DNA from: Cymbidium sinense
Taxonomy: Eukaryota; Streptophyta; Magnoliopsida; Asparagales; Orchidaceae
Reading direction: 5' to 3'
Length of the DNA stretch: 64,000 nt
Assembly: GCA_021442155.1 (NCBI GenBank)
Contig: CM038215.1
Span: forward strand, 212,034,982-212,098,981
The position numbers and the translations under genes are program-made. This document shows, one piece after another, positions 49,020 to 61,325 of this stretch (the stretch's first letter is position 1; each line of letters begins with the position of its first letter). The notes beneath the pieces are model-generated. The model saw nothing but the letters and a program-made list of their open reading frames with translations. It ran no database searches and was not told the DNA's origin.

Positions 49020-50098
49020 CTATGAATTTTCTTTAGTTGGTAAATTTGATTTACGTCACCATAATCTTGATAAAATTTGGTCTTTCTTTCATAGTCTGAA
49101 ACTCTCGAGTGCTTTCTCGATTGGCTTGATTGATCATCGGCATGTTTTGATTCAACTCACGAATGATTTGGATTACTCATGTGTTTTCTCTTCGATCTTA
49201 TTTCATTTTTAACTACCAGATGTGTTTGCTAAAATGGTTTCAATTTTTTATATCAAGGAAGAATCCCCAATCGTTCATATTTGGAATTCTCTTCCTAACT
49301 TGAGAATTCATTTCATTAATCACCATGTTCTCTTTGTTTTGTTGGCGCTCTATTTGGTCGTCCGTTGAAAATTGATCAGGCGATCTCAACAAAAACCCAT
49401 CCCTCTGTGGCTCGGCTTCTCGTTGAATTAGATATTATGAAAAAGCATCCTAAAGAGATCTGGATAGGTTCACAAAATTATGGTTATTCGTAAAAGATTG
49501 AATTTGATAACTTTCCTATTTTTTGTCTCATTACAAGATTCATAGTCACGATATTTCAAATTCTTTTATTGTTCATCCCCATCTATAAAAAAAAGAATCT
49601 TGTTAAAGAGTTTCTAATCCTAACCCTAGGCTGATTCATGTAAATGTTTAAACATCTACCTTGGATCATATGGAAACCTTGAATGTTGTTAAAAGGTTTA
49701 TTTTTTGGATATTTTGGCTAAACCTGTTGAGGTGGGTTCGACCCATCCTGATGGTTAGGATACTACTAATAGTCCTACAGTGAAGGATGATTTACCTCTT
49801 ACTTCTCCTAGGCAATTGAACCTTTTTTAATATGGATAATAATATGTTTTCTAAGCTCTTGGATGATGACTCAGTCTCTTTTGAGTCTATTCCTGCATCT
49901 TTTCCTGATTTGATTGATAAAAATGAGGCTTTAAATGAGGATTTAAATGTTATTGTGAATGTTGAAAAGAATCATGATCTGAAAATAGTTAATTGTGCTT
50001 TGAATGACTCTAACTCTTCTCCTTCCCTTAATTCTAATCTCGAGCCACCTTCTAATCTGACTTTCCAACTTAATATTGAACTTGAAGAAGGGAAGTAG
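49020..50098 (+). pseudogene. L1 ORF1 remnant (DUF4283-like, decayed zinc knuckle)
   Basis: Frames near 49.03-49.48 kb read LVGKFDLRHHNLDKIW, FSIGLIDHRHVLIQLTNDLD, RPLKIDQA, SVARLLVELDIMKKHPK and EIWIGS, the pattern of the DUF4283 nucleic-acid-binding domain in plant L1 ORF1 proteins. The CCHC knuckle expected next is damaged: about 49.53 kb a Cys is followed after a shift by YKIHSHDIS, with a Tyr where the second Cys should be. The last open part (49832-50098) is Asp/Glu/Asn-rich. Not functional. Confidence 0.8.
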
Positions 50099-50287
50099 CT
50101 TGCAAAGATGCTTTAGTGGCTCAAAGCCCATCTAAGAGTGTTCATGATCAATCTTTATCAGATGGAGAGCTATTGGAGAGGAATAATAAATTTCAAGCTA
50201 TTTTTAAAAAGAAAAACAAGAATGTTAAAACTAACCCCCCTAATTTGCCTAGATTCACTAAATCTAGCTCCTCTAACCAAAAAATAA

Positions 50288-53200
50288 ATGGTTAATTTTC
50301 TTATTTGGAATGTGAGAGGTGTTGGTTCCCTCTCTGTTAAAAATTGGATTAAGAATCTTGTGCGTCTCCAAAATATTTCTTTTTTAGCTATTCTGAAACC
50401 ATTTATTCTTCCTACAAAAATATCTTATGTTATGAGAATGATTGGTTTTAATAACTTTTTTGCTAACTCTAGTAATAAGATTTGGGTCTTCTGTAATAAC
50501 CCATTTGTTTTGGATATTTTGAATGATTTATCACAAGTTGTGAATGTTAAGATTTCTTATGGAACATATAGTTGCTTGGTTCCTTTGTTTATGCTTCTTG
50601 CAATAGGAAGGGTAGACGCATTCTCTAGGAGAAGCTTACTAGTTTCTCTTCTTCCATTGATGCTCTTTGGTTTGTTGGTGGTGATTTCAAAACTATTTCC
50701 TCCTCTTTAGAGAGACATGGTGACAATGCTCTCAATTTATTCTCTATAGAGGATTTAATAATATGATTTTGGATTGCCATCTTACGGACATTGGTTTCAT
50801 GGATTCTAAGTTTACTTGGAAAAATAATAGACTTTGGCAAAGACTTGATATGGTGCTTTTTAATCATTCTTGGATTAATCTTTTCCCTATTACTTCTATG
50901 CAGCATTTAAGTAAGACGTTATATGATCACTCTCCTTTGCTTATCAATGTTAATTTTAAGGCTATTATGTCTCCTTCTCCTATTTCGTTTCATTTTCAAA
51001 ATATGTGGCTTATGGATGATAGATTCCTTAATGTTGTTTCTTGTAATTGGAAGAAACTATTACATTAGGATGATGCTACTTTTGGGATGAAATGTTTTTG
51101 GTTTAATTGAAGAGATTAAAATAATGTCTTGTGTGGTGGAATAAAAATTATTTTAAGAATCTCTTTTCTAATATTACTCAAATGCAAAACAAGGTAGTTG
51201 ACCTGGTGGAAGAAGTTATCCATGATCCTTCTAAATCTCCATTGTTAGCTAATGCTAAGGATATGTTAACCCGTCTTCAAGACAAAGAAGAAACCTATTA
51301 GAGGCAAAAGGCTTCTATAAAAAATATTTCTGAGGGTGATAGGAACACAAAATATTTTCATTGCATGGTTAATAAGAAAAAAGTTATTAACCATGTTCAC
51401 AAAATTAAATTAGATGATGGCTCTTGGTGTATGGAGTAGAAGGATCTTAATGATTATGTTGTTATTTTTTATAGTGATCTTCTTAATAAGAATATTTTTT
51501 ATGATGATGTTTCATGGCCTTTTATTATTCCTTCTATTATTTCGGTTGAGGATAATCATATGCTTACTTCCTTGCCTAATGAATTTGAGATTTTTTGATA
51601 TACTTCATAACATGAATAAAGATTTTGTGGTTGGGCCGGATGGCTTCACTACTTTTTTTTTATAACTGTTGGATGATTATTAAAGAGAATTTGATTAATG
51701 CAGTTCTTGATTTTTTTTAATGGTAATGGGTTCCTTAAATTTTTTGCTAGTACTTCCATAGTTTTGATTCCAAAGAAAGATAACCCTAAACTTTTGAGTG
51801 ATTTCTAGCCTGTAAGCTTATGTACTTCTTCAACAAGCTTATTTCTAAAATTTTGGCTAAAAGGCTTAGTGTTTTACTCCCTAAAATTATTTCCCCTAAT
51901 CAAACTAGTTTTGTTAAAGGGAGATCCATTTATGATAATGTGCTTTTGACATAAGAGATGATTCATGATTTAGAGGCTAAGGCTAGGGGATGTAATTTGT
52001 TCTTTAAGTTGGATATCTCCAAAGCTTATGACAATATTGGCTGGAACTTCCTCTATAAATTTTTAGACTTATTTGGCTTTTTTAATAAATTTATTTCTTT
52101 AATTAAGAATGGTATTGAGAATTCTTGATTTTCCATTATGCTTAATGGTGAATTACATGGCTTCTTTTTTTCTTCCCATGGGTTAAGACAAGGTGATCCT
52201 TTATCTTCTGCTCTTTTTATTATTTATTTAGATGTCTCGATTACTTGTTTAGCAAAATGCCTTACATGCATTACAACTATGGGCGGGATTCCCATTTCTC
52301 ACCTTAGTTTTGCTGATGATTTCATTATTTTTTGTAATGCCTTGATTCATTATATTAAAAAATTAAGTAAGTTTTTAATAAAGTTTGGGAGAGAAAATGG
52401 TTTGAATATTAATAGTGGCAAAAGTTATTTTATTACTTGTTATAGCATTTCTTCTAAGATTAGTAATATTAGCAATATCACTAGTTTCTCTCATCAAAAT
52501 CTACCTATAAAATACTTGGACACTCCTTTATATAGAGGTAGGAAAAGATCCTTTTTGTTTAATGATGTTATTCAAAAGTTAAACAAAAAAAAGTCCTCAT
52601 GGGAATTCCACCTACTCTCTTTTGGTGCTAGGCTTACTCTCATTAAATGCACCATTTATTCTTTTCCTATTTATCTTTTATCTACTATTGTTCCAACTTT
52701 ATCGATCATTAATAGGATAAATAGGCTTATTAACAAGTTCTTTTGGGGCTCCAATTCATCCTCGAAAAAAAATACATTGGACCAATTGGAGTAATTGTTG
52801 TGGTGTTTTTAATGAAGGTGGTTTGGGTTGCAAAACTCTGCAGGAATCTATCATTTGTTTCCCTTATAGAATGTGGTGGAACTTCAAAAATAAAGTAGTT
52901 TATGGTCTAAATTCATGCATGTGAAATACTGTCAGGGTAAACATCTTCTTAACTATGTTTTAAAGTCTGGTGCTTCTCCTAGTTGGAGGAGGATTTGTAA
53001 TGTTAAATGGGTGGTTGAAGCTTTGATCTTTTGTGGTGTTAACTCTGGGACTTCTTTTTTTGGCAAGATAATTGGCAGTTCTATTGACTCTCTTCTCAAT
53101 ACTCACTCTACTGTTGTCATTAAGGTTCAACAATTACTAAATTCTAATAACTGGGATGTGTATAAATTGAACAACCTTGTTCCTAAAGAACTTCTTGATA

Positions 53201-54342
53201 AAATTTTTATTATTCATCTTACCTCCAATAAATCGGATCAAAATTTTCTTAAAATCCCTCCTCTGGGGATTTTTTTTTTAAAGATGTGTGACATTTTATC
53301 AGATTAAAAAAAATAGAATTTCTTGGTATTCTCCAAAATTTGGAACCATGTTATTCATATTTGATTTTCTATTTTGACTTGGAGAATTCTTAGAAAATAT
53401 ATAGTTGTGGATTCCTTGCTTCTAAGGATAGGTTTTTATCTCCCCTCTAAGTGCCACTGTTGTTCTCATATGGAGAATGTTGATCATGTCTTTATCAATG
53501 GCCCTATTGCTGCTAAATTGTGGATTTGGCATGATGATATTTTTAACACCTCTCATTTTAATGGTTCATTCTCCTTAATGCAATTACTTAAAGCTTGTTT
53601 TCTTCATACCTCTAAGGGGCATTTTAAAATTATTTTAGCAACCATTATTATTTTGGTATATTTGGATGGATAGGAATGATCCTAATCATAACAATATTCC
53701 TATGAATCATAATCATATCATTGCTAAATCCAACTATAAAGTCATCTCTTTATTTAAAGCCAATCTTCTTAATATTTCTAATCATAAAGGGTACAAATTT
53801 GCAGCCTATAAACTTGGGATTAATCTTTCTACTTATAATGTGCCTTCTAATCAGAAGATTGTTTATTGGCTTAAACCTAAAAAATGATTGTATTAAGATT
53901 AATATTGATGGTTCTGTCTCCAATGGGTGTTGTGGTTGTGGGGGTATTTTAAGAGATCATGATGGCAAGGTGTTTTGTGCTTTTGATGATCCTTTAGAAC
54001 CTTGATATATTTATATGTTGAACTTAAACTTGTTCACTATGCTACATCTATTTATTTAGAAAAAGGTTTGTACAACATTTAGATTGAAGTTGATGCTTTC
54101 CTTCTTTTGAATTTTGTTAATTCTAATTCTCATGGCAATGCTGAACTATTTTATTTGCTTAATCATACAAGAAATTTACTTACTAAATTAGATTTTCATA
54201 TTTCTCACATTTATATGGAAGGTAACTCATGTGTTGATTTTCTTGCTAGCTTGGGGGTTAAGCTTCCTAACTTCACATTGTTTGTTAATGATGATCTCCC
54301 CTTCCTATTGAGGGAACTTATTAATTTAGATAAGGTTTACCT
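50288..54342 (+). pseudogene. L1 ORF2 remnant: endonuclease, RT, zf-RVT, RNase H
   Basis: Begins MVNFLIWNVRGVGS (endonuclease start) and includes YDHSPLLINVNF near 50.93 kb (endonuclease end). The RT shows FKLDISKAYDNIGWNFLY (about 52.0 kb), LRQGDPLSSALFIIYLDV (52.18 kb) and the active-site FADD at 52309-52320, within a 218-codon open stretch (52138-52794). A zf-RVT-like part at 53.37-53.56 kb reads CHCCSHMENVDHVFINGPIA. RNase H begins INIDGSVSNG (about 53.9 kb), keeps acidic positions in VELKLVHYAT and IEVDAF, and ends MEGNSCVDFLASLG (54.21 kb). At least ten stops or frame changes interrupt it. Confidence 0.88.
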
Positions 54343-55361
54343 TTAACTAGAGGATATTATATTCTCTATTTTCTTTTTATTCTCTCTAGCTTATTTGATG
54401 GTTTTGGGCTCGTATTTCTTAAACCTAAACCTAAACCTAACCTCTCTATCATCTCTTTATGAATCCTTCTTTTATCTGAATAAGCTGGGGATTGTACTCT
54501 TTTCTTTAGCTTTCTATTCTGGTCCTTGGCTTTTGAGGTATATGGTTCCTCCTTTTGGTGGAGGTTGGGCTTGCTTCAGGATGGTGCTACTGAGCTTTGG
54601 TTGTCCACTGGGGTTTATGGCTCTTTCCTGCTATGTCCCTTTCTCTCAAAATTTTTGGTTTCTAGTTTTGTTGGCTTATGTAGTTCATGTTATTATTGTG
54701 GCTTTGGTCATTTTAATTCTTTATGTATTGATTTAACTCTTTCTGTACACTAGCATGTGTTTGTTTGGTTTGGGCTTTCCAATGTGGTGGGGTTCTGCTA
54801 GTTAGGTGGTTGGCTGGTGTTTGATTTCTTGCTCTTTGGGGGATGTTGCAAGCCATCCTTTTGGTTTTGGATGGTGCTCGATTCCCCTTTGATTTGGCCT
54901 AACTGCCTTCTTATCTTGCTTTGTTATTTTGTTTTGGGTAATTTGGATGGTGGCTGCTTGATGGCTTTTCTATTTACTGCCTTGCAGCTGATAGTGTTAA
55001 TTTTTTGGCTTGGTAACTACTAGGGGTGTTTAGTTGTGGGTTTTGCACCTTCCTGGGCAGCTTTGCAGTCTTTGGTGATGTTGCATGCTCTTTGGTATTT
55101 TTCCTTTTTTGGTGATAATTTTGATGTTTTCTCTGATGTATTTGTTGGTGTCTATAAATTATGAGAGTTGGTTGGCTTGTTAGTTTATTAGCTTATTGGC
55201 TTGTTGGTTGGTTGTTTCTTTCTGTTGGTGGTTGGATTGTAGGTGTCTTGCTTGGCTATCTTTGGTGTGCTTTTCAATTTAGGGCTATCTTTGGGGTCGA
55301 TTCAATACCCTTGTGTTTGTTTTCTCTTGGGTTGTTGAGGTCATCCCTTGGTGTTTTACAT

Positions 55362-55424
55362 TTGTGTGTATGTGTATGTGTGTGTGTGTTGCGCATGTGT
55401 GTGTGTGTGTGTGTGGGGGGGGTG
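55362..55424. repeat. (GT)n microsatellite ending in a G run
   Basis: Interrupted GT repeat followed by eight G residues, in the 3' region of the L1. It produces the Cys/Val-rich open frames seen here, which are not genes. Confidence 0.9.
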
Positions 55425-56080
55425 GCTTTTCTATTGATCCACTATTTCTTGGTGGTCTTTGGCTAAATGGAGAACTTTATTGTCCAACCTTTTATATTAT
55501 TTTGGTGGTAGGTACTGGACCTCTGATGGCTATTAGTATTTAGCTGAATTCCTGAATCAAAGTAAATGGGCTATGATGGCTGGGATGCTTTCCTTATTGT
55601 CTCTTGGGCTGGTAGCATCATATGGGATTGTCACCATTCTACTAAGTTTCGGAGGCTCACATATTTTGTTGCCCCTAAGGATGATTGTGACTGAGCCTAA
55701 TCTTTATCTGAGAGTTTCTTTTTTTTACTTTGTTCAAAATTTTTGATTAACTTTATTTCATTTGTTTATGCTTATATCTTCTTTAAGTTTAGTGCATGAC
55801 TCTTTTTATAAGTTTGGAATCTTACAGGTGCACTATCTTTTGCTCAGGAGGTCTGGGATCTTGAAGGTTTATGATTTTCTCAGAGGACACATGTGATAGT
55901 GTTGAGGTGGTCTTTTTCTCTGTATTTTCCTTTGCTTTTGTTTTGGTTTTTTTTTATTTGCTTTTGATGTAATAGGGGAATTTATCTCTTTAGGCTTATT
56001 GTAGCTCTTTTAGCTGTAGTTTAGAGATTTATCCCATTTAAGGACCTTGTACCCATTTTGTTGTAGCAATATTTGACTTT

Positions 56081-57709
56081 TTCAAACCTAGTTATGAATT
56101 TTAAGTTAGGTTATACTCAATTTTAGGAACCTAAACTTTTTGTCTAAATTTTCAAATTTACAACACTATGTATTTTAATTTTTTTTCAACTAAAGATGGA
56201 GAGAGAAGTATTCTCCAATGGAGTCACTAGAAATTTGATCACTCAGAAAAAATGCCTTTAACACTTTGCCAACTCTATTAGATGTTTGGGAGTTCATCTT
56301 TCATGAGGAATATATATTCAACTAAATTTTCCCTAACATTATGTTAGGATTTATTTAGACTTGGGTTTTACTTTCTATGAATACAAGCATTTATAGTTAA
56401 TTATCTCTCTTACCATAGTAAGAGAGCACACTCAATTATGGTTGGAAATAATACCAATTTCAGATATAAATTGGTGTCTGTGGTATAGTGTGGATGACTT
56501 TCAGGAAAAAAGAATAGTCATCTTGATACATATCTCATGGTTCCCTCATCCCGAGACTATTATTATACCAGTCTACCAACATTATAGGGTTAGCTGTAAT
56601 GTCCAAGGAATCTAATTAGCAGCCATATGTTGCTCGTCTCAGATATCCCAAATAGACAAAAAGTTTAGTGTAGGTGTTGTTGTGTTTGAATTATTATTAA
56701 ACTTAATTTATAACTCTATCTTAATAATTTATTTTTATGGATGTCTACATTACAAACATGTATAGAGCTTATATCTTTTCAAATGTCATATGAAATTAAT
56801 ATTCACATGACAAACATATAGATTGGAGTTACATCACTTTAGAATTCCAAGTAGGATAGATGTTCGCATGGAAAATAGATATATTGGACTTACATTCTTT
56901 TCAAATGACAAATAGGATAGATATTCATTAGACAAACAGGTAGTTTGGACTTATGTCCCTTTTCAATACCTTATTTATAAGATTAAATATTCGCATGACA
57001 AACATACAGATTAGACTTGCATCTATTAAAATGCTAAATTTATAAGATTAAATGTTTGAATGGTGAACATATGATTGGACTTACATCTATTAGAATGCTA
57101 AATGGTTTTGATGTTGACATATAGGTTGTGTTTAGATGGTAAACATTAGTTGGTTATTCTTGAGGATAGCATCTCGACACTTAAAATATGGCGCTTAGAT
57201 GCTACAAGGAGGCAATGCCTTTGGACCGAAGATATGGCACCTAGGCGTTATTAAGGTGGTGTTTTGGAGCTAGAAGGCAAAGATTTATATCTCAAAAACC
57301 TGAGAGCTCAACACCTTGGCGCTCTAAAACTAACGCTATAACACTTAGGTGTCATAAAGGATAATAGTAGTCAAATTGATTGGTTGACCGTCGCCTAGGC
57401 ACTAACAATGTAGCACTGCAGTGCTATGATATAGCGCTTATGCCCTAACAAAGTCATGCTTTGGTGTTGAATGGTTGGACTTAGAATTGAATAACCAGCA
57501 GTAGTGCTTAGGCACCATAAAATAGTGTCATAGTGCTAAATGATAAGTCTTAGACTTGAAAAACTAAAGGTAGTGATTAGGAACAAAAAAATAGCACCAT
57601 GACACTGTAATCAATAAAATTTGATCTTATAACTTGAAAAGGTAGAGTTGTAGCAATAAGAGTGAGCGTTGTGGTACTATGAAGCAAAGTGATAAAGGTC
57701 TAATTTCCT
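56081..57709. other. AT-rich DNA grading into a repeat-rich stretch
   Basis: No coding. Weak repeats of an AC(A/T)TAGATTGGACTTACAT-like phrase occur between 56.75 and 57.1 kb at about 75-bp spacing. From 57.18 kb the words GGTGCT/AGCACC and GCGCTTAGG become frequent, leading into the 74-bp array. It may belong to the LTR of the Gypsy remnant that follows. Confidence 0.45.
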
Positions 57710-58108
57710 GAGAGTTTAGCAACTAGGTGTTGGGTATCAACACCTCGGTGTTACAAGGCAGAATGCCAAATATACAAGTTCTTGAGAGTTCAGTGCTTGG
57801 ATGCTGAGTATCAGCACCTCGGTATTACAAAATAGAGCACCAAAGGCATAAGTTTTTGAGAGTTTTGCACTTTGGTGCTGCATATCAGCGCCTCAGCACC
57901 GTTAGATGGAGCGTCAAAGGTATAAGTTCCTAAGAGTTTAGTGCTTCGATGCTACGAATTAGAGCACCAAAGTTATAAGTTCTTGAGAGTTTAACACTTT
58001 GGTACTGGGTATCAACACTTCAGTGTAGCTAGACAGAGCACTATAGGTATAAGTTCCTAAGAGTTTAATACCTCGGCACTAGGTATATGTGCCTAGGCAC
58101 TATGAGTT
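57710..58108. repeat. 74-bp tandem array, five full or deleted units plus a partial one
   Basis: Units start at 57710, 57784, 57858, 57932, 57985 and 58059, each opening (G/A)AGAGTTTAG-like and closing ATAAGTTC(C/T)T. Four have exactly 74 bp and one has 53 bp, a 21-bp deletion. Within units GGTGCT and AGCACC form an inverted pair. No coding. Confidence 0.9.
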
Positions 58109-58984
58109 AGGAGACTCTATTCTTGGGAAAATTTCTTAGGGGATTTGATGATTTTTCATGAAATTTTGGTAATGTAATGGCTTGAAAATTTTTTAGTGCA
58201 ATAAATAGTCTTCTCTCTTGTTTTAGATCCAAGATCAACAAAGGCAGGATTTTCATCTCAACCAAGTTAAATGGCGGAGGCCTTCAGATTTCATGGTTCT
58301 TGATTTTTTGGTAGACTTTGGGTATAAGGAATGCCTGAAATGTAATTAATGCAATTGTGTTCTTTTCCCTTACTTTGAATCCAAGATCTATGGAGGGAGG
58401 ATCTACATTTCACACCGAATCAATGATCGATAGTGGAAGTCTTCAAGATTTTTTTGTGGAGTGAATAACTGTCTAAATGAAGCTTTTTATTTCAAAATTT
58501 ACTTGAAATTAACAACAATCTAGTTTCAGTCTTGTCTCATGCAAGAAGACTCCTCGTGCAACATAGATAATGTGTTGTGGAGAGATGGGAGTGCAAAAAA
58601 TGTAAGAGAGGAAAGAAGAGATCTATGGATAAGAGGAAGAAGGGGAAGAAGAAGAAGGTGAAAGGGATGATAGTGCTCTCTTCTAATCGGAGTTAGTTCT
58701 CAACCGCTCCTACTCTTTTAAACTATTTCTGCTCTTCCCCTTTGGGTGGCTATCACTGTTAGGGAGGCAATTGGAAGGAGTGGTCATCTTTCTTAAATTT
58801 CTAGACTTAAGGGAGCAGTGATAGCGCATAGGCATTGGGAATATAGTGCCACGGTGCTTTGAGTTTGAATGCATTTTTTTGTTTTATTTCATTTTTTCTT
58901 TTTGATTTTGTAAACTATTTAGTCAACACTTAATACCTTACTTTTCAGATCCTCTTCAGTCTCTAACATAAAAAACATGTTAAT
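58109..58984. other. possible LTR end region upstream of the Gypsy gag
   Basis: A segment around ATCCAAGATC at about 58.23 kb is repeated in diverged form at about 58.38 kb (period near 155 bp), with shared CAAGATTTT/GGCGGAGGCCTTC-like blocks. Purine-rich GAAGAGG runs follow at 58.6 kb. If the Gypsy assignment is right, this is the right part of its 5' LTR. Confidence 0.4.
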
Positions 58985-60900
58985 AATTTTTAACACCATC
59001 TATAGGAAATTCAACATCTTTTACTAAGTGAAAGTAAGACATGTCTCTAATTCGATAGGCTCATCCAGCCCGATAGGAAACAATCCATGATTAGGAAGCA
59101 ATGGGGGAAATCCCTTAGAATTTTCCACACAAGAGCAAGTAAGCAATTAATTCACTGAAGTCAACAAGTAAGCTCCCATCTTCTTCAGAGGATTGTCACC
59201 CAAGAAGGATAAATATACATCTAGGAAAGAACATTTAAGAAGACACTTCGAGGAACTGAAGATCTCAGGAGCACTCCATGAGATTACATCAAGCTCATAG
59301 AGATTGATCCATTATTGCTCTTCTCTGAAGAAATGTAGAGAATAGTTTCTTCACTAAAGTTTAAGGCTACCATAATGTAGGTTTACTATGAAAATGTTGA
59401 CCTCGAAAACCACATTGATTCCAATAAAAATCTCATCAAACTTTTTAAAATGTAGACTTTTTGTATCCACCTGAAAGATGTAGCAAGACATTAGTTCGTT
59501 GGTCTCAAACCAAGAAGTATCCAAAGTTTTACAAACATATCTTATCTTTTCACCACTCAATTCTTTGCTCGTAAGAAGCATGTTAAGTAAAAAAAACACT
59601 CCATTTTGTATTTGTTAATTCCACGAGGAATGCTTGATTGCTACGTTACCCATTTTAGTTTTTCCACCCATAAAATTCTTGATAAGGAAAAGGGAATAAC
59701 TAAGAATGGCTTCTTCCAAGGGCTGGCCTATGAGAAGTTCAATTTTATGATGATAGTTAGCTTTCATAGCAGTATGAAGGAACTCATGAGGAAAGCTCAA
59801 AAATACAACAATACAAAAGATCTCAAATGAGAAATTGAAACATCCACTAGGAATGCTTAGTTGAAGAGAAAGATGTAAAATGATGTCTTTCCTTACCAAA
59901 AATAATGAGGGAGAACGATGAACAAATTACCCTAATGAGACAAAGAAAAATTCCAAGATCAACAACATTAACTATAATTACTCAAGATAAATCTACCACC
60001 ACAAATTTAATTTGAAAAATTTTGATTGCAATACAAGGGAATGAGTTTTACTGATGACCCAATCTAATAAAGGCTAGTTGCCCTGAGACCAAGCAAGTGA
60101 TGCCTCTACCATGATATTGTTGACCATAATGCCAAAGACTATTGAGTACTAAAACTTTTTTTTGAGAAGCCAATCCAAAAATGGTTATAGACAACATGTC
60201 AAACCAACAAAGGGTGGTAACCATGCTTTTCATGATCTCATGAAGACTAGGAGAACTAAGACAAGATTCATGAAAAAAAAAAGTTTTGAGAAATATCATA
60301 GAAAGGGAAATATGCTCAGTAACCCCATCTCAAATCCATAAATCTTTCAACGATAAATATTAGCCAAAATAATAGACTTTATACAATTATGTTATTCATG
60401 TTGTAATAATTGCCAACCATTTTAATTTCATGCATATCTTGATCAACATAGAATGTTTGATTAATATTGTTCTTTGACATTGTCAAGCAAATGGGACTTG
60501 ATTTGAAAAACCTTCGCCTAGCATATGGACCACTTGTTTGATTCTAAAGAGAAAGATGTTGGTCAAAAGGAATCATTACTTTAATATTTTTATGGGAGGA
60601 GGATCCTTCCCTTCTTGAGAGGTACATTGATTTTCTTGTAGTTCAAGATTTTTCTACTAACAACTACATTTTTGGGTGATCATTGCTCAATGAGTTTCAA
60701 GATGTTCCTTGCACTAGGCTTATTTCAATAAAGTTCTCATCTAGAAAAGTAGAAATAATTGTTAAAGAAAATATTATGTAGGAGATACAAACCACTAACA
60801 ACTCAACCAAAGTCAAGATTGACACCCACAAGGAAGTCCTATCCAGTGAAAAGGAACTCTTCAAAAAGAAACAACAACCAAGAAAGACAAAAGAGTTTTT
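58985..60900 (+). mobile_element. Ty3/Gypsy Tat-like remnant: primer-site region, gag and protease
   Basis: At 58.98-59.0 kb TTAACACCATCTATAGGAAA resembles the degraded junction TGGCGCC(G/A)TCTGTGGGAA found after the LTR in plant Tat-type Gypsy elements. Broken frames at 59.36-59.83 kb follow the retrotransposon gag domain: LKDVARH, FARKKH, YVTHFSFSTHKILDKE, FFQGLAYEKFNF and MKELMRKAQKYNNTKDLK. At 60.49-60.68 kb MGLDLKNLRLAYGPLV and FLVVQDFSTNNYIFG parallel the aspartic protease region, though the catalytic triad is not seen. No RT or integrase follows. It is heavily decayed and inactive. Confidence 0.65.
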
Positions 60901-61128
60901 GACATGTGGAACACCTCCTATTCATGCTTATTCAATCACCAAGTAATATTTCCTAATAACCTTTTCTTTTCTTCCCTACTAGCTATATATGGGGAAAAAT
61001 AACATAATTTTTTAACTATGTATTTTAGAAAAAAAATATGGTTATAATTACTTGGTAATAATCTTTGACTTTTTGTAGTCGCTTTTCTTTAATATATGTG
61101 TTCCTCAACAATCAATAATCAAAAGCTC

Positions 61129-61325
61129 GATTAACTGCCTCTTTAGACACACCTCGGGAAACACTCTGAGAATCAATTAGCTACTTCTTTGGGCACATCT
61201 TGAGTAACACTCTAAGCCCTGATTACTACTCTTCAAATACACCTCAATTAACACAATAAGCCCCAATTATTGCATTTTCAAGCCTACCTCAAATAAACTC
61301 TAAGCCTCGATTAGTTACTATGGTG
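61129..61325. repeat. tandem array of 44-46-bp units
   Basis: Units start at 61129, 61175, 61221 and 61265, with a partial one at 61309. They share (G/A)ATTA-CT-CTT, ACACCTC and AACACTCTAAGCC. Diverged, and non-coding because of stops. Confidence 0.8.

Larger units (their letters stand above)
48620..56080 (+). mobile_element. L1-type LINE with RNase H, nearly full length, inactive
   Basis: Plus-strand plant L1. In order: an ORF1 with a DUF4283-like domain; an ORF2 with AP-endonuclease, reverse transcriptase, zinc-binding zf-RVT region and C-terminal RNase H; then a long T/G-rich 3' region to about 56.08 kb. All domains are recognisable but interrupted by stops and frameshifts. The outer limits are approximate because I could not find a target duplication or poly(A) tail. 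Confidence 0.88.

Noticed and set aside
54419..54445. Interstitial telomeric repeat (CCTAAA words)
   Set aside because: Only about three hexamer units of CCTAAA, not the plant CCCTAAA heptamer; likely chance in the L1 tail.
54395..55543. Hydrophobic frames including a GGGWACF-containing one
   Set aside because: They follow the L1 RNase H stop, sit in its T/G-rich 3' region, and include a (GT)n tract.
57710..58108. CRISPR-like array
   Set aside because: Units are directly contiguous diverged 74-bp tandem repeats without unique spacers, in a plant nuclear context.
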